A DNA stretch of 64,000 bases, from NCBI GenBank assembly GCA_948146395.1, contig OX411556.1:31447056-31511055 (forward strand), in the 5' to 3' direction. This document shows positions 29,934-42,366 of the stretch, one piece after another; within the stretch, counting starts at the first letter, position 1, and each line of letters begins with the position of its first letter. The translations under genes and the position numbers were made by a program. This DNA is from Fragum whitleyi. Its lineage: Eukaryota > Mollusca > Bivalvia > Cardiida > Cardiidae. The notes under the pieces are model-generated. The model was given only the letters and a program-made list of their open reading frames with translations. It was not told the DNA's origin and searched no databases.

Positions 29934-31215
29934 TTAGCTCACCTGAGCACATCGTGCTCAAGGTGAGCTTTTGTGATCATTGGATGTCCGTCGTGCGGTG
30001 TGCGTCGTCCGTCATGCGTTGTGCGTCGTCATGCGTCAACAATTTAAGTGTTTACACTCTAGAGGCCACAAATATGATCCAATCTTCATGAAACTTGGTC
30101 AGAATGTTGTTCAGGTCGCAAGGATGAACCCTATCGAAAATGGGAAGGATCCATGCCACATCACGGGAAAAGGGGCCTTATGACGAATTTTCTTGTTTAC
30201 ACTCTAGAGGCCACAAATATGAACAAATCATCATGAAACTTGGTCAGAATGTTGGTCAGGTCACAAGGATTAACCCTATCGAAAATGGGAAGGATCCATG
30301 CCAAATCACGGGAAAAGGGGCCTTATGACCAATTTTCTTGTTTACACTCTAGAGACCACAAATATGGCCCAATCTTGATGAAACTTGGTCAGAATGTTGG
30401 CCAGGTCACAAGGATGAACCCTATCGAAAATGGGAAGGATCCATGCCATATCACGGGCAAAGGAGCCTTATAACCAATTTTCTTGTTTACACTCTAGAGG
30501 CCACAAATATGGCCTAATCTTCATGAAACGTGGTCTGAATGTTGGCCAGGTCACAAGGATGAACCCTATTGAAAATGGGAAGGATCTATGCCATATCACA
30601 GAAAAAGGTGCCTTATTGACAATTTTCTTGTTTACACACTCAAGGCCACAAATATGGCCCAAACTTCACGAAACTTTGTCAGAATGTTTGCCAAGTCACA
30701 AGGATGAACCCTACTGAAAATGGGAAGGATCAATGCCATATCACAGGAAAAGGAGCCTTATGACCAATTTTCTTGTTAACACTCTAGAGACCACAAATAT
30801 GGCCCAATCTTCATGAAACTTGGTCTGAATGTTGGCCAGGTCACAAGGATAAAACCTATTGAAGATGGGAAGGATCCATGCCATATCACGGGAAAAGGGG
30901 CCTTAATGACAATTTTCTTGTTTACTTGCTAGAGGCCACAAATATGGCCCAATCTTCATGAAACATGGTCAGAATTTTGGTCAGATCATAAGGATGAACC
31001 CTATTGAAAATGGGAAATATCCATGTTATATCACAGGAAAAGGGGTCTTTATGATAATTTTCTTGTTGTAACTCTAGAGGATTCAAATTTGGTGTAACCT
31101 TCATGAAACATGTTTTTTTGTAGAAATTATCTCCTTTATGACATCTGCCTATTTAATTGATGAGATGTCGGTCAAAGTGACTCAGGGGAGCGATCTAGGA
31201 CCATCTTGGTCCTCT
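29934..31215 (+). mobile_element. H-type element with eight 145-bp tandem units
   Basis: Starts at AGCTCACCTGAGCAC with the complement GTGCTCAAGGTGAGCT, forming a 5' hairpin. A GTCCGTCGTGCGGTGTGCGT-type tract follows. The AAACTTGGTC word (with variants) then falls at 30091, 30236, 30381, 30526, 30671, 30816, 30961 and 31106, exactly 145 bp apart each time. The 3' end has a hairpin (AGGACCA-TCT-TGGTCCT) and then CTTGTT. Tandem repeats between a 5' hairpin and a 3' hairpin fit Helentron/HINE or oyster Pearl-type elements. That assignment is an inference. Confidence 0.75.
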
Positions 31216-31221
31216 TGTTTA

Positions 31222-31645
31222 TATAGAGGATAATAGTTTGTTTCAGTGTAAGATCAATTTATATAGCTATTGAGTGAACAACAAAAGCTATATTTTCACG
31301 AGTGGCGGCGCCACAAGTAAAAATATAGCTGGTTGTTCATGAAATGGAATATTAATCGATCTTACTCGAAAACACAAAGGATTATGCTATTTCTGTATTG
31401 CAAAAATGAGACAAATTGTGAAATTTCTAGGACATATATTTCATAAAGCGCGTCATTTTTCATGTGATTGCTATGCAACGTTCATTGTGACGTCACTTAT
31501 TTCGCCCCACATAGATGACGTCAGAAAGGATGAAATGCACGAAAGCAGGGTACAAGTTTTTGATAATTTCACTGCTTTTTTGGTGAGATTATCAAGTGAT
31601 AATCTACCATTATTTCTCGATAAACCACCGAAAAGCATTAAATAA
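31222..31645 (+). mobile_element. CRE-hairpin element, copy 2
   Basis: ~420 bp. The left half is a hairpin with arms of ~70 bp (GATAATAGTTTGTTTCAG ... ACACAAAGGATTATGC, with AAAGCTATATTTTCACGAG in the stem). The right half carries two TGACGTCA octamers at 31488-31495 and 31516-31523 and ends around AAACCACCGAAAAGCATT. It directly abuts the end of the first H-type element. Confidence 0.75.
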
Positions 31646-31895
31646 TAAGATTTCCATCTTATGTTAACTTGTAATGTAATGTTTACATATTGTGTTATGA
31701 AAGTGAAATGATAATTTCACAACCAAACAAAGAAAATCAAAATTGAAGAGTCACAATGCAACCAACCCCTCTATCAAAAAACAGTTTCCTACTTTTTAAA
31801 CTTTTGAATTATAACTTATAATTTTAAGACACAGATTTCATATAATTTTATGTACATGTATTGTTATTGTCATTTTCATTTTTAGCTTGGCTGTT

Positions 31896-32752
31896 TTTAG
31901 CTCACCTGAGCACATTGTGCTCAAGGTGAGCTTTTGTGATCATTGGATGTCCATCGTCTGTTGTGTGTCGTGTGTCGTCCATCGTCAGATGTCAACAATT
32001 TAAGTGTTTACACTCTAGAGGCCACAAATATGAATTAATCATCATGAAACTTTGTCAGAATGTTCTCCAGGTCACAAGAATTAACCCTATTGAAAATGGG
32101 AAGGATCAGTGCCATATCAAGGGATAAGGGGCCTTAAAAAAACAATTTTTTTGTTTACACTCTAAAGACCACAAATGTAGTCCAATCATAATGGACCTTG
32201 GTCAGAATGTTCCCCTGGTCACAAGGATTAACCCTACTGAAAATGGGAAGGATCTGTGCCATGTCACGGGAAAAGGGGCCTAAAAGGCAATTTTCTTGTT
32301 TACACACTAGAGGCCACAAATATGGACCAATCATCATGAAACTTGGTCAGAATGTTTGCCAGGTTACAAGAATGAACCCTATTGAAAATCAGACAGATCC
32401 GTGCCATATCACTCGAAAATGGGCTTTAATGACAATTTTCTTGTTAACACTTGATGATTGGCCACAAATATTGCCCAATCATCATGAAACTTGGTCATAA
32501 TATTGGTCAGGTCACAAGGATGAAGCCTATTGAAAATCGGAAGGATCCATGCCATTTCACAGGAAAAGGGTCTTAATGATAATTTTCTTGTTATAACTCT
32601 AGGGGCCACAATTTTGGCAGAAACGTCATGAAAGTTGGTTTTATGTAGAAATTATCTCCTTTATGACATCTGCCTATTTAATTGATGTGATGTCCCAGGG
32701 GTCAAAGAGATTCAGGTGAGCGATCTAGGACCATCATGGTCCTCTTGTTAGA
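31896..32752 (+). mobile_element. H-type element, second copy (about five units)
   Basis: Same 5' hairpin (AGCTCACCTGAGCAC...GTGCTCAAGGTGAGCT), then GTCCATCGTCTGTTGTGTGT. Units have anchor words near 32047, 32194, 32339, 32487 and 32631 (spacing 144-148 bp). The same 3' hairpin ends AGGACCATCATGGTCCTCTT. Confidence 0.75.
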
Positions 32753-33964
32753 GAATACTGGAGCTATTACTATAGCCTTGGTGTTGTCATCGTCATCATC
32801 ATTGTTGTTGTCATTCTGCCAAAACTTTGACATTTTTTTATATTTCTGATTATACTGAAGACATTCCCTTGAACCTTGGCACACATGATCACAACCAAAA
32901 GAGCGACCTCTACTATCAAGGGGAATAACTCTAGATGCATTTTGTGCAAATAATGCCCCTTTTTCAACTTGGAAATTCATCCAACATCCAGCAATCATCA
33001 TCCAAGCGTAGGCACCCTAAGGTGGTGTTCTGATCAAAAAAACTTTTAATAATGTTTTTGATCAGAAAATGTCTCAACCCTAGTGCAGGGAAAAAACTAA
33101 CTATTTTAACTTACGGGCCCAGGTTGACGAAATTCAACATTTGGTTTTAGGGATAAAGGTATTTTCCCCAAAAAAGGTTAGGGTCCTAGCCCAAAATCTT
33201 GGGGCCATGCGCAACTGGGCCCCTATTAGTCTTTTTCCTTGCTAGTTAGTCTGCCCAGTCCTCACAATCGGGCTAGGGTTGACACTTTAAACACTACTCA
33301 GATTTTGTCTGGCTGGTTGCAAGTATGTACACACTGAATAAGCATTTCCAACATATAAGTATTTGTATGACCTATACATGACTTGTAATTTACTTGTTAT
33401 AGATATAATAGCATTTACTAGTGACAGATATAATAACATGACATTGTAATTTTGTATTTATATACATAAGATGCCATTAATATTTAAATGAGCCATCATG
33501 CAAAAAAAATAAACACCTTGAAATATCACAAAGGTAAATATTTGAATTAGATTGCAGATCTAGCTCAACTCAATTCATTATTCGAATTTAAACCTTCTTG
33601 TGCTGTTCACTGCATATTCCCTCTTTACAAAAAGATTTTGCAGACTGTATGGACTGAATTCAGCCTACACAAGTTTATTGTTCCACAAAATATTTTTTTT
33701 TTGCTTATTGAAATCATTTACCTGTAGAAAATAATAAAAGTTATATATGAGATCTTTATTAGAATATGATTAGCTTTAATGTTATTAGGAATAATATTTT
33801 GAATGATTATGTTTAAATATGAATGAATCTTGATATATTTTATGCCATTTTATGCCAAATTTTTATGCCAAACTTAGTTCAATTTTCATCTGAATCTTTC
33901 AAATTGCATTTTTTATAGAAAGCCTTAGTGCCCAAAAATTTCTTGAAAATAGAAGATATGTTAT
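32753..33964. other. Stretch with no recognised gene
   Basis: No gene was seen. A GGGCCC/GGGTCCTAGCCC-rich short repeat lies at about 33110-33240, and a GTT/CAT-rich patch at about 32790-32815. Confidence 0.45.
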
Positions 33965-34362
33965 TACAGTTAAAATAATCTTGAAATTGACACTCATTCC
34001 AATCAAAATCATTCTAAATCTTTCACGCAGCGCTCCATTCATTCATTTCAAACACTCAATCGAACCATTCAAAACCACTCTAAAAGGTTTGAAAACCTTT
34101 TCGAAATTGTTAAAAAAACGATCAACATATAATTAAAATCTATCAAATTGTTCGAAGATTTTGTTGGCTTATTTGGATTTTAAAGTTTCTGATTAGTTAA
34201 GGAAGACACACAAACAGAAAAATATGTATATTTAATTAAATGGAGATAATTAACGATATTGGATTACCTCCCTCAATGCTCGCTCCACATACTCATTCAA
34301 TATCATTCCACAATAATGCCAAAATCATTCATCTTGTCAATTTCACAATATTCTTAACTGTA
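33965..34362 (+). mobile_element. MITE-A copy 6
   Basis: Left end ACAGTTAAAATAATCTTGAA and right end TTCACAATATTCTTAACTGT. Contains GCGCTCCATTCATTCATTTC. The internal stem-loop is partly deleted (GGAGATAATTAACGATATTG...GATTACCTCCC). Confidence 0.75.
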
Positions 34363-34454
34363 TGTATATGCCCTGCATTTAGGAAAGGACCCCTTGGATG
34401 CCATGAGAAATGGGACTCTGCTTTAGACATATACTAATGTGCAAAATGGGTTTT

Positions 34455-35170
34455 TATTATTAGCTTCCACTGGCCGAAGGCCACTGGGGCTATTATCATG
34501 GCGTTGTGTCCATCGTGCGTCCATCCGTCCGTGCGTCCAGTCATAATCTTTTTCTTCAAAAATCTTCTCCTCAGAAACTACTGGATGAATTTCAACCAAA
34601 CTTCCCAGGCATGATCCTTGGATGACCATCTTAAAAAGTTGTTCAAGAAATTTTGATCCAATGAAAAACATGGATTTTATGGGCATGGCTAATTTCCAAA
34701 TATGGTAAAAAGTGGGTTTTCTCAGATTCTAAGAAATGGATACCAATTAAATTTTACATGAATGATCCTTGGGTGACCCTTTATCAGTCTACCAAAAATT
34801 GTTGTGATCAGATGAAAGACACGGATTTTATTGGCAGAGGTCATTTCTCTATATGTTGTATAGTGGAAACTTTGAAAATCATTTTCTCAGTATGTAATCA
34901 ATGGATATTAACCAAATTTCACTTGAATGATCCTCAAGTGACCCTTCATCAGTGTACCAAAAAGTTTTGTGATCAGATGAAAAACATGGATTTTATGGGC
35001 GGAGGTCACTTCTCTATATGTTGTATAGTGGAAACTTTGAAAATCATTTTCTCAGTATGTAATCAATGGATATTAACCAAATTTCACTTGAATGATCCTC
35101 ATGTGACCCTTTATCAGTGTACCAAAAAGTTTTGTGATCGGATGAATAATAGGTACTTGTATGGGGGTAT
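34455..35170 (+). mobile_element. S-type element with 165-bp tandem units
   Basis: Starts TTAGCTTCCACTGGCC with the complement GGCCACTGGGGC (hairpin), then CGTGCGTCCATCCGTCC. The tandem anchor AATGATCCT falls at 34761, 34926 and 35091, exactly 165 bp apart, with an earlier degenerate unit at ~34611. Because 165 is a multiple of three, one frame stays open through three units. This is a property of the repeat and not evidence of a protein. Confidence 0.75.
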
Positions 35171-35439
35171 TAGTCTGCTTTGCGACGTCTAGTTTCAAAA
35201 TGCAAGAAAAAACTGCAACCTGAATACAGGGCTGATACTGTCTTCATTGTATCTTGATTAGCAAAAACTGATTTTTCTTGGGTGAAAAAAGACACACATT
35301 TGAATTTAAGATTTTTTAATTCAATTTTCATGAAAGAAGAACTACATACCTTTCAACTTATTTTAACTAGTTGCAGACTACCAGTTTGTAGACTTACAAA
35401 TTAAAAAAAAAACTTCGGTTTTTGGGGTCCTTTCCAACT

Positions 35440-35630
35440 ATTTGTCTCTCACCATGGGTTGAAAATCGTAGACCTATGTGGGATAGCAGCTGGAGGCTAA
35501 AAAAGGATGTAATGGTATTACTGGTGAGAGAAATACTAGTTATCCATTGTAAGGTGCTCCAGCTGCCGTGATATAACTGAAACATTGTTGAAAACTGCGT
35601 TAAACCCCATTCAAACAAACAAACAATTGT
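35440..35630 (+). mobile_element. SINE copy 2 (headless)
   Basis: Shares CACCATGGGTTGAAAATCGT, ACCTATGTGGGATAGCAGCT, GGTGCTCCAGCTGCC and GATATAACTGAAACATTGTT with the SINE at 5885-6175. It ends in a (CAAA)n-like tail at about 35615-35625. The tRNA-like head is missing. Confidence 0.7.
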
Positions 35631-36469
35631 TTTTTGGGGAAGAAAACATTGTGGACAAGGAAGCAAGTGCACAATGTTTTACCAATTTTTTTGCTTTTGA
35701 GGCGACAAAAAGCAGGATTGTACGGGAATAGATAAAAAAGTTTAATTCTTAGCTTTAATCTTATGTGTTTTCCTAAACATTTTCATTATTTGTAAAGATT
35801 ATTATCACCTAACATTTATATTTACCTAACATTTTTAATTCTTCCAAGTTTACTTATAATATCAAAATTATTTGTATGTTTTTGTGATAATTGTAGTAGT
35901 TGTTAATGTTTTTTTTTCCTAGTCATTTATTTGCCTTCCTTAATATTTTGCCTTGGCATCGATAGATTGGGGAAATATTGAATTGCCCTGTCTGTTTGTC
36001 TTTGTTGGTGCAAAATTCAATATTATGAGTCAAGGTCATTTTTCAATGTCAAATTTGTGTTAGAATTATAATTTGTTATTAATGATGACATCAATGCACA
36101 CTTTCTGAAAAATGGCAGTGATAGGGGCATAGGTGTTTAATAACCACATCTTGTTATGCTCTGCTTTGTAAGAACATGGCTCATTGTGGCTACCCCTTGT
36201 TTGTCTCTGTATTTGTCCATCTGACATTCAGCAAACTGTATTTTCATCTTCATTTCAGTGGCTAAAATGTTACATCAATTAATTATTCAACAAATCGTCA
36301 TGTACCATGCTTTCACATTTGTGTCATAACTCCAAAATTTACTGCTATAGAGGATAATTGATTCTTACAATGTGTTTCACATCTTACGTTCTTGTATATG
36401 TTTATATGTATGAAATTAATTTTTATTTTGGTTCAGAATTATTCTATATTGTCTCTTCTGAGTTCCTTA
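35631..36469. other. Stretch with no recognised gene
   Basis: AT-rich. A short CCCTGTCTGTTTGTC tract after a GCCTTGGCATCG motif (about 35950-36005) looks like the decayed start of another hairpin/GTCYGTCY element. Confidence 0.4.
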
Positions 36470-37262
36470 CTTAAGATGAGCTTTTGTGAATCATTGAATA
36501 TCTATCATCTATCATCAGAAGTCATCAATTCAAGTATTAACACTGAAAGGCCTTTTTTATGGTCAAATTATCATAAACAATGGTCAAAATTTTTGTCACC
36601 ACTTAAGGATGAACCCTATTGAAATTTCATAGGGTTCATTTGAATTTTTGGGAAAAAGGCACTGAAAAAATTATTTTTTATTTATACATGTACTTCAGAG
36701 ACCAAAGATATGTTAGCCAGTGCGTACAATTTCCAAAAATTTAAAATGTACGTGAGGTGCAAAGTTTGAACAGCAAAGACAGCCACCTGCTGTAAATATA
36801 ATGTAACCTGAAGGTGTACAAGAACTTAAAGACCTTATCTATCTACTAAATGCATAGTGAAGACTGGTCAGACTGTGCGGATGCACACGCTGGTCAGATT
36901 CTTTGCTATGTACATATATGACAGGCTCATGTAACAATCTTTATGGAACCTCGTCAGAATTTTTATCAGAATAAAAGGATGAACCCTTTTAAAAATGAGA
37001 AGGATCCATTTGAAATGTTAGAAAAGAGGATTTAATGATAAAATGACCAATCTTAATGAAACTTAGTCAGGATGTGTGTCAGGTCAAAAAGATGACACCT
37101 AATAAAAGTTGGAAGGGTTCATTTGAAAGTGAATACATTATGCTTGTTTACAATGTAGAGGCCACATATAATTTTGATTTCATGAGCGATAATAATCATT
37201 AATGTCAAAAAAATCAAGGAGACAAAGGTGAGCAAAATAGGATAATCATGGTCCTCTTGTTA
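36470..37262 (+). mobile_element. H-type element, third copy (decayed)
   Basis: The 5' hairpin is reduced to TAAGATGAGCTTTTGTGAAT. Tandem units are degraded (AAACTTAGTCAGGATG, GGATGAACCC, GAGAAGGATCCATTTG). The 3' end is preserved as ATCATGGTCCTCTTGTTA. The inverted dispersed hairpin repeat (36820-36910) is inserted inside it. Confidence 0.6.
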
Positions 37263-37865
37263 AATGAAGTTATCTATCACAAGTAATATTGACTTGAGAA
37301 AAGGGAATAAGATAGAAGAAAGAAATAAATGCTAACAATTTACCCAAATAATTGAAATAGACTGTTGAATTTCTCATATTAAAATAAATAAACATGATAT
37401 TAGTTTTATTCTATTAATTCGTTTCTTTACCACATGTATGAGTCAGGCTGTTGTGATTGTTCAGTATCCGTCAGTCTATCCATCTATCTCTCCACCAAAC
37501 CGCCTGAAGTTTGATATCGGCTCTTCACGCTTAAAAATAAGTTTTCTTTCTGGTGAAACGCTAGACCGAGACCTCTTGTGTCAGTGCATTACATCGAGAA
37601 CATAAAAGAGCCATAGCTTCTGGGGGCGTTGTCATATGGGCATATGCTACCGTAAACGCGTTAAATAGTCTGTCAATAGTCTTTTTACAATTTCTTTTGA
37701 AATCATACCCCCAGAAGTCAGTTGGCCAATCAAGTCAACACTTTTCACAAGTGTTCTTTGGAACAAGGACTACCAAAAATTGATTCTGTCAAATAAATTG
37801 TACTCAGGATGCCATTGCACTTGGGAGATATAAACTTTTATTATACTTCAAAGAAAAAATAAGCA
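37263..37865. other. Stretch with no recognised gene
   Basis: No gene was recognised. A GTCAGTCTATCCATCTATC tract at about 37470 may be the remnant of a further repeat start. Confidence 0.4.
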
Positions 37866-38640
37866 TTTTTAGCTCCACTGGCCAAAGGCCACTGGGGCTT
37901 TCATGGCGCTGTGCCCATCGTGTGTCTGTCAGTGCCTCTGTGCGTCCGTGCATCATGTCGTATACTTTTTCTTTGAAAATCTTCTCCTCAGAAACTACTG
38001 GATGAATTTCAACCAAACTTCAAAGGAATGATCCTTGGGTGACCCTCTATCAAAGTTTTTCAAAGATGTTTGATCCAGTGACAAACAAGGCTTTAATAGG
38101 CGTGGCTAATTTCCACATATGGCAATATGTGACTTTTCTCAGAATCTAACCAATGGATATCAACCAAATTTCACTGGAATGATTCTTAATGATCCTTTAC
38201 AAGTATTTAAAAAAATATTGTGATCAGATGAAATATATGTCTTTTATGGGCGGAGGTCATTTTTCTATATGTTATAAAGTGAAAACTTTGAAAATCATTT
38301 CCCATAGTCTTACAGATGGATATCAACCGAATTTCAGTGGGATGTTGCTTTGGTGATCTTTTATCAGTTTACAAAAAATATTGTGTTAAGATGAGAAAAT
38401 ATGGTTTTTTTATGAGCAGAGGTCATTTTTTCAGAAATTTTATATGGTGGAATATCCAATAAAGGGTAAACAAACTTTTCTCAAAGTTTAAATGGATGGA
38501 TTTCAACCTAATTTAATGGGACTTTATTTCTGTGAAGTTGTATCAGTCTGCAGAAAATATTTTGATTCGATGAACAGCATGTATTTAATCGGCAGAGAAC
38601 ATTTCAACATATAAAGTGAATATTTGATCACCCTTTTTGT
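37866..38640 (+). mobile_element. S-type element, second copy (decayed)
   Basis: Same start (AGCTCCACTGGCC...GGCCACTGGGGCT), then GTGTGTCTGTCAGTGCCTCT and CAGAAACTACTGGATGAATT. About four diverged units follow, with GGTGACCCTCTATCA, ATCAACCAAATTTCACTGG and GGGCGGAGGTCATTTTTC. Confidence 0.65.
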
Positions 38641-39014
38641 ATCACCTTAATGATGAATATTTCTAGACTTATAAGATTTAATAGGTGTAAAGATTGTAGA
38701 TTAGAGGGAACAAAACCTTTGTTGAAATCCAAGTGTATAGAAACATTAATTGAAATAGGCAGCCTGAGAGTTACCCCCTGAGAATTGGTCAGTTTAGTTG
38801 AACGAAGGGTGAAAGAGGACATACAAATATGCTGTCTTTCTTTCAAATTTCTTATAAACGGAAGTTCTACTTGTTAGCTGACGTGCATAATATCTAGGTC
38901 ATTTTGTAAGTGTTATTTATGACGAAATTGCCAAATAATTATCGCCCGCAAACTACAAAGTACATGCTTAATCAAAAAAACATTTGAGAAAATATGAGTC
39001 ATGCAGATTTTAAC

Positions 39015-39655
39015 GGTTTTAGCTCTCATGAGCACAACGTGCTCAAAGTAAGTTTTTGTAATCATTGAATGTCTGTCGTCCATTTTTCATCGTTCGAAGT
39101 TCAAAATTTTAGTGTTTATTCCCTAGAAACCACAATTATCGACCAAACTTCATGAAACCTGCTCGGAATGTCTGAGATAAAGTATGAACCATATTGGGAA
39201 GGGTCCATATGATATCATAGGAAAAGGGACCTAAATAATGCTCTAGAGGCCATTTATAAGGCCTTATATTCGTGAAACTTGGTCAGAATGTTTCTCTAGT
39301 CACAAGGATTGGCCCTTTTGACATGGGAAAGGATTCAAATGATTTCACGGGGAAAAGGGGCCTTAATGACAAATTTGTGTTTACACTTTTCGAGGAGATA
39401 AATTTCGGTAAGCCGTCAGGTAAAGGGACATTGAAGAGTAGTTCAATCTTGCTCTTTAATCTCAATTATGCCACAATTATGGACTAATGCTCATGAAAAA
39501 GGACCAGAATGCCTGTCTAGCTACAAGGGTGAGCCCTATTAAAAACTGTTTAATCTAAAAAAATGCCACGAATGATCGTTGAGTGATATTTTAAGCCATT
39601 TCATTTTGCTAATGAGACGAATGTGAGCGATATAGGACCACCATGGTCCTCTTGT
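39015..39655 (+). mobile_element. H-type element, fourth copy
   Basis: 5' end AGCTCTCATGAGCAC with GTGCTCAAAGTAAG, then GTCTGTCGTCCATTTTTC. About three diverged units follow (AAACCTGCTCGGAATG, AAACTTGGTCAGAATG, AAAGGACCAGAATG). The 3' hairpin AGGACCACCATGGTCCTCTT is preserved. Confidence 0.65.
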
Positions 39656-41099
39656 CATAAGGGTTGAACAACCATAAGTGGAACCGAAATTTTGACTACA
39701 TACCACGAATCACAACAACAACCTAGTTCGAAAAGAACCACTATGAAGCGATACGTAAAACAGGGAATGCAGTCGATCTTAAAAAGTGTATATAGACTAT
39801 GGGCTACCGGGACCCCTGTTCCCCCCCCCCCCAGGGGGAATTTTGTACACTATGATTTTCTGAAAGGTACATGTATAAGCAACATTTTAAGACATGTTAG
39901 CACTCTGGCGAGTGGGGCTTTTGTAAGATACGTTACTTTGAAATCACCCACCCTAGATCCTTATTAAATGCTACATTTTGCTCCAATTTTGTGAAATTCT
40001 TTTGGCAAATTGCGATTTTTAGTACTATCTCATACATGATTCTTGAGTATGAGTGATAAAACATCCACAGAATCCTGTATGATTCAAGAAAAAAGGTGAA
40101 ATATACGTTACAATTACAAAATTGTTTCTCAATATTCGCCTATATAAAGATGTTGGCATTTGGGCGCCAAAAATATTCCAAGTCAATACTTGTTGGCAAA
40201 ATTCACAAGATAATATGATGAATTTATATTTATATAGTTTATATAGGCCTGCATATTACTTGTTTTATAAGTAGTAATGAAAAGATTTGAGCACATGTCA
40301 TTTCAAGCCCTTAATACAATATAATTTCATATTCCGTTCATAAGCAGAAATGAGAATGGCAGGTTTAATGTACTACTCTGATCATGCAAAATAAAACAAG
40401 AAAATCATTTATAACTGATGTTCTTATAACAACAAATGCTTTATGTCTCTAAAGGAATGCTGTAACATACGTTACCTGAAAATATTCTACCAAAACCCGT
40501 TTTAACTGCTTTAATTTTTATAAATAGGGATTGAAATTCTTTGAATTTATAGCTCTCAGTTTTGTTTCTTAGAAAATGCATCAGTACTGAATGCAAATGC
40601 GTGACCAACAAAAGATCAAAGATCCCTTAGCACTTATGGTGTTAAAATTTAGACCTTAATTGAGAAGTCAATGTTATATCTTTGAACATCCAAGAAGGAA
40701 ATTCTTATTAAATGCTAGTTTTTACATATTGTCTTTTAATGTAAAGTGATAAATCACACAAATTGAAGTTAGTATCATTTGTAGTATCCCATCCGGGATC
40801 CCACAAGGTTAAAAATTTGATAACAAGATTTGAGATCATAATTTTGAAATAGCCAAATCATTAATACATGAATACCCAATTGCTGAAATCAAAATACCTA
40901 CACCCTTCTAAATCAGCTCAGATCTTGATAATCATTTTACATTAGGAATTACAAACATCCTGAAATATTCAATACAAATACTGGCTTTTTGATAGATATG
41001 GATATGTATGTTGTGTTGTACTATGTCCATTGTTTAATTTCATCATATGGAAATATCTGTTCAGTGCAATTACGTATCTATCAATCACACAACCCTTAC

Positions 41100-41315
41100 C
41101 AAACTGACTTAGACAGACTTATATGCCACTTATATGTCAGTTATATGTCAGTTATATGGGGCATATAACTGGCATATAAGCCACTTATATGTTGAGCTGA
41201 AATGCAACTATGTGAGATCTATGTATATGCCAGTTATATGTCTGGAATTAGTTAAGGTAGCAATCTCTTTATAAGTCCCATATAAATGACATATAACTGA
41301 CATATACGCCTTCTT
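41100..41315. repeat. CATATAAG/CTTATATG subrepeat cluster 1
   Basis: Multiple direct and inverted copies of 10-12-bp words such as GCCACTTATATG, CAGTTATATG and GGCATATAAG. It can fold extensively. Confidence 0.8.
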
Positions 41316-42054
41316 GGGGAGTCAAATGAATGGAGAACATCTATGTCATTTATATGGATAGCTGCTAAGCCACATAGTCACCTGACACATCAGACCAATG
41401 AAACCTCTTCTTGTAATCTCAGTTTTAGCCAATGAAACAAAGTGTTATTTATTTATTCAGTTTATTGGTAGTTTTGAAAAAAATCTAACGTGTTTACTGT
41501 GTTTGGATTATGTTGATGTCTAAACAATGAAATTAAGGTAAAAACAAATTGGTATTTCTCTTTTCTAATTCTTTCATTTGTAATTGAAATTTTCACATGA
41601 ATTATTAGGTACACAAATCACACTTAAATCAATATATCAGAAATATAGAGGTAATGGACGATAAATTTTGGGATGTTAAGAAAACTTGTTTTAATTGTGA
41701 TTCTATAACATATGCTCAGGATTATTCAAAGAAGCAAATTGCAGTATACTAATCAATGAAAGCATATTTATGAAATAATAATTTTTTCTTTGAACGTAGT
41801 GAAAAGAAAGTCCTATTTTTGCTTCAAATTCATAAGCTGCCCAAAGTAGAAAAATGCTAGGCTTACAGGCTAGTTCTTTTCATTGCCAAGTTATATTATA
41901 TTACTTCTACATAACCTATCCTTTCATTTGCACATCAAGTATTATTCAAAAGTTAGTTTAGAAGTTGAAAATATTGTACACAGTTTTTGAGACAAAGAAA
42001 ATAATATTTTCAGAATAAAGTGTACACAAATGCATTCTGGTACTGACCTACTTT

Positions 42055-42366
42055 TGACATATATGGGACTTATATGCCCCATATAAATGGCATATAAGTC
42101 CCATATAAGTGGCATATATGGGACATATAAGTGACATATATGGCCCATATAAGTTATTTTTCTCCATCCATATAAGTGGCATATAAGCCACATATATGTG
42201 ACTTATATGGCATTTTAGCCATATATGCCACTTATATGGGACATAGATCTCATTTGCATTTAAAATCCTAATCTGTGACATATAAGCCACATATATGGCA
42301 AACAACTATGCTACTTATATGCCACTTATATGGGACATAGATCTAGACATATATGTGACATATAAG
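42055..42366. repeat. CATATAAG/CTTATATG subrepeat cluster 2
   Basis: Denser version of cluster 1, about 750 bp away, with the words CATATAAGTGGC, CCATATAAGTG and CCACTTATATGGGACATAG. The two clusters may be the subterminal regions of one element nested in the 5.6-kb unit. Confidence 0.8.

Noticed and set aside
29934..32752. CRISPR-like array
   Set aside because: Units are 145 bp and similar along their whole length, with no short repeat/unique spacer pattern and no cas genes. The sequence is eukaryotic.
34758..35192. 144-codon open frame with repeated peptide units in the S-type element
   Set aside because: The 165-bp unit is divisible by three, so an open unit stays open. There is no start context, no conserved counterpart in the second S-type copy, and the array is clearly a mobile-element repeat.
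41942..42305. Tyr/Ile/His-rich open frames on the - strand
   Set aside because: They are translations of the CATATAAG repeat cluster.
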